Positions 7,623 to 8,109 of a stretch of DNA of 8,109 nt are shown here, piece after piece. Position numbers and translations under genes: made by a program. The DNA lies in NCBI GenBank assembly GCA_025457985.1, contig JALOTI010000070.1:1-8109 (forward strand), written 5' to 3'. Origin of the DNA: Leptospira sp. Its GTDB lineage: Bacteria; Spirochaetota; Leptospiria; Leptospirales; Leptospiraceae. Positions within the stretch are counted from its first letter, which is position 1. Every line of letters begins with the position of its first letter. The notes beneath the pieces are model-generated. The model saw only the letters and a list, made by a program, of their open reading frames with translations. It was not told where the DNA came from and ran no database searches.

Positions 7623-7650
7623 TCTAAATGCAATTTAGACTCGGTCTAAT
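7623..7650. promoter_or_regulatory. Candidate operator: two overlapping dyads made of three TCTAA-type half-sites
   Basis: TCTAAATGCAATTTAGA (7623-7639) is a perfect 7-3-7 inverted repeat. TTAGACTCGGTCTAA (7635-7649) is a perfect 6-3-6 inverted repeat that shares its left arm with the first. The result is three half-sites in alternating orientation: TCTAAAT, ATTTAGA and TCTAAT. The outer two are in the same orientation and 22 bp apart, about two helical turns. The site lies between the divergent perR and DsbA-like genes, so PerR autoregulation is an attractive guess. AT-rich dyads are typical of Fur/PerR operators, but this is not an exact match to the Bacillus PerR box. Confidence 0.6.
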
Positions 7651-7659
7651 CATTGACAA
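7632..7659 (-). promoter_or_regulatory. Possible promoter for the minus-strand gene cluster
   Basis: On the minus strand TTGTCA (7659-7654, 5 of 6 to the -35 consensus) is followed after 16 nt by TAAATT (7637-7632, 4 of 6 to TATAAT). This would place the -10 element within the dyad at 7623-7639, so a protein bound there would block it. The match is modest and spirochaete promoters are variable. Confidence 0.35.
7653..7658 (+). promoter_or_regulatory. TTGACA, possible -35 element of perR
   Basis: This is a perfect -35 hexamer 30 nt upstream of the perR start codon. No good -10 hexamer is found at 16-18 nt spacing, so the promoter is only tentative. It overlaps the -35 proposed for the opposite strand, giving a back-to-back arrangement. 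Confidence 0.35.
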
Positions 7660-7678
7660 AAATTGAATTGAATAGAAC

Positions 7679-7683
7679 AAGGA
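7679..7683 (+). promoter_or_regulatory. Ribosome binding site of perR
   Basis: AAGGA lies 4 nt upstream of ATG at 7688, supporting this start. Confidence 0.65.
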
Positions 7684-7687
7684 AAGT

Positions 7688-8109
7688 ATGGACCCCAATT
7701 ACGAACGTGTGAAGGAAATTCTCGAAAGGCATGGAATCCGTCCCACGAGCCAACGTCTCGAGATGGCAAACCTACTCCTGAAACAGCACCAGCACTTACA
7801 GGCGGAAGAAGTATTCCACCTCGTAAACCACCACTTTCCTCACGCATCTAGGGCCACTATATTCAACAACCTCAAACTATTTTCCGAGAGAGGAATCCTC
7901 GGAACTTTAGAGGTCAAAGCAGGTGTAACACATTTCGACTCAAACAGAAATCGACACCACCACGCCGTTTTAGAATCGACTGGAACGATTATCGACGTGG
8001 AACTCAGTGAAACCTTAGAGGAAGAAGTTCTGAGAGAGCTTTCCAAAAGTTTTGAACAAAAAACAGGCCGAAAATTGGAAAACTCAAAACTTGTGATCAC
8101 ATTAAAAGG
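7688..8109 (+). CDS. perR: Peroxide stress regulator PerR (Fur family), lacking the structural CxxC zinc site; 3' end outside window
   Basis: 140 complete codons are visible, and only a few C-terminal residues are expected to be missing for a Fur-family protein of about 145. The N-terminal winged helix contains TSQRLEMANLL (20-30) and the recognition helix SRATIFNNLKLFSERG (54-69). The five regulatory-metal ligands of PerR align by spacing: His36, Asp84, His90, His92 and Asp103, counted from residue 1. An Asp at the last position is typical of peroxide-sensing PerR. Fur and PerR normally carry one or two CxxC pairs for structural zinc; the visible protein has no cysteine at all. This matches the known Leptospira PerR, described as lacking the structural metal site. 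When iron-bound it should repress peroxide-defence genes until oxidation of its His ligands. It is divergent from the DsbA-like cluster across a dyad-rich spacer. Confidence 0.88.
   Translation, partial: MDPNYERVKEILERHGIRPTSQRLEMANLLLKQHQHLQAEEVFHLVNHHFPHASRATIFNNLKLFSERGILGTLEVKAGVTHFDSNRNRHHHAVLESTGTIIDVELSETLEEEVLRELSKSFEQKTGRKLENSKLVITLK

Noticed and set aside
7650..8100. Two minus-strand open frames (7650-7847, 7840-8100)
   Set aside because: They are antisense to perR, whose ribosome site, helix-turn-helix and metal ligands are clear.

Overview
This window is AT-rich, with A/T-biased codon use, relaxed spirochaete-type lipobox sequences, and a peroxide regulator (PerR) that lacks the usual structural zinc cysteines. 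These features point to the spirochaete genus Leptospira, probably a saprophytic relative of L. biflexa. This assignment rests on recognising protein families, not on a database search.

Layout. Positions 1-7576 hold six genes packed head to tail on the minus strand, read from right to left: (1) a DsbA-like thioredoxin-fold lipoprotein (7576-6716) broken by one in-frame amber codon; (2) a lipoprotein with an NADase-type glycan-binding (discoidin-like) domain (6654-5188); (3) a small candidate lipoprotein with a CxC motif (5187-4594); (4) a seven-TM receptor fused to a SpoIIE/PP2C phosphatase (4585-2672); (5) a membrane histidine kinase (2688-1381); (6) an FAD/NAD(P)-dependent membrane oxidoreductase (1379 to beyond position 1). 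The junctions are +61, 0, +8, -17 and +1 nt. With no convincing terminator between them, one transcript is likely. On the plus strand, diverging from this cluster, is a nearly complete perR (7688 to beyond 8109).

The 111-nt divergent intergenic region contains two overlapping perfect dyads built from three TCTAA-type half-sites (7623-7650), next to a TTGACA hexamer. It is a candidate operator that could link perR and the six-gene cluster.

How they may work together (inference). Genes 1-4 place a disulfide enzyme, cysteine-containing lipoproteins and a jelly-roll ectodomain at or outside the inner membrane. Genes 4 and 5 are translationally coupled signalling proteins, one a Ser/Thr phosphatase and the other a histidine kinase. 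Gene 6 is a membrane redox protein. Divergence from PerR suggests an envelope redox or peroxide-stress module. The most notable points are the amber-interrupted DsbA-like gene, the three-half-site operator, the apparently circularly permuted flavoprotein, and the CxC lipoprotein that resembles the copper-binding region of Cox11. There is no gene-free stretch longer than 300 bases. No tRNA, rRNA, CRISPR array, insertion sequence or convincing terminator was seen.
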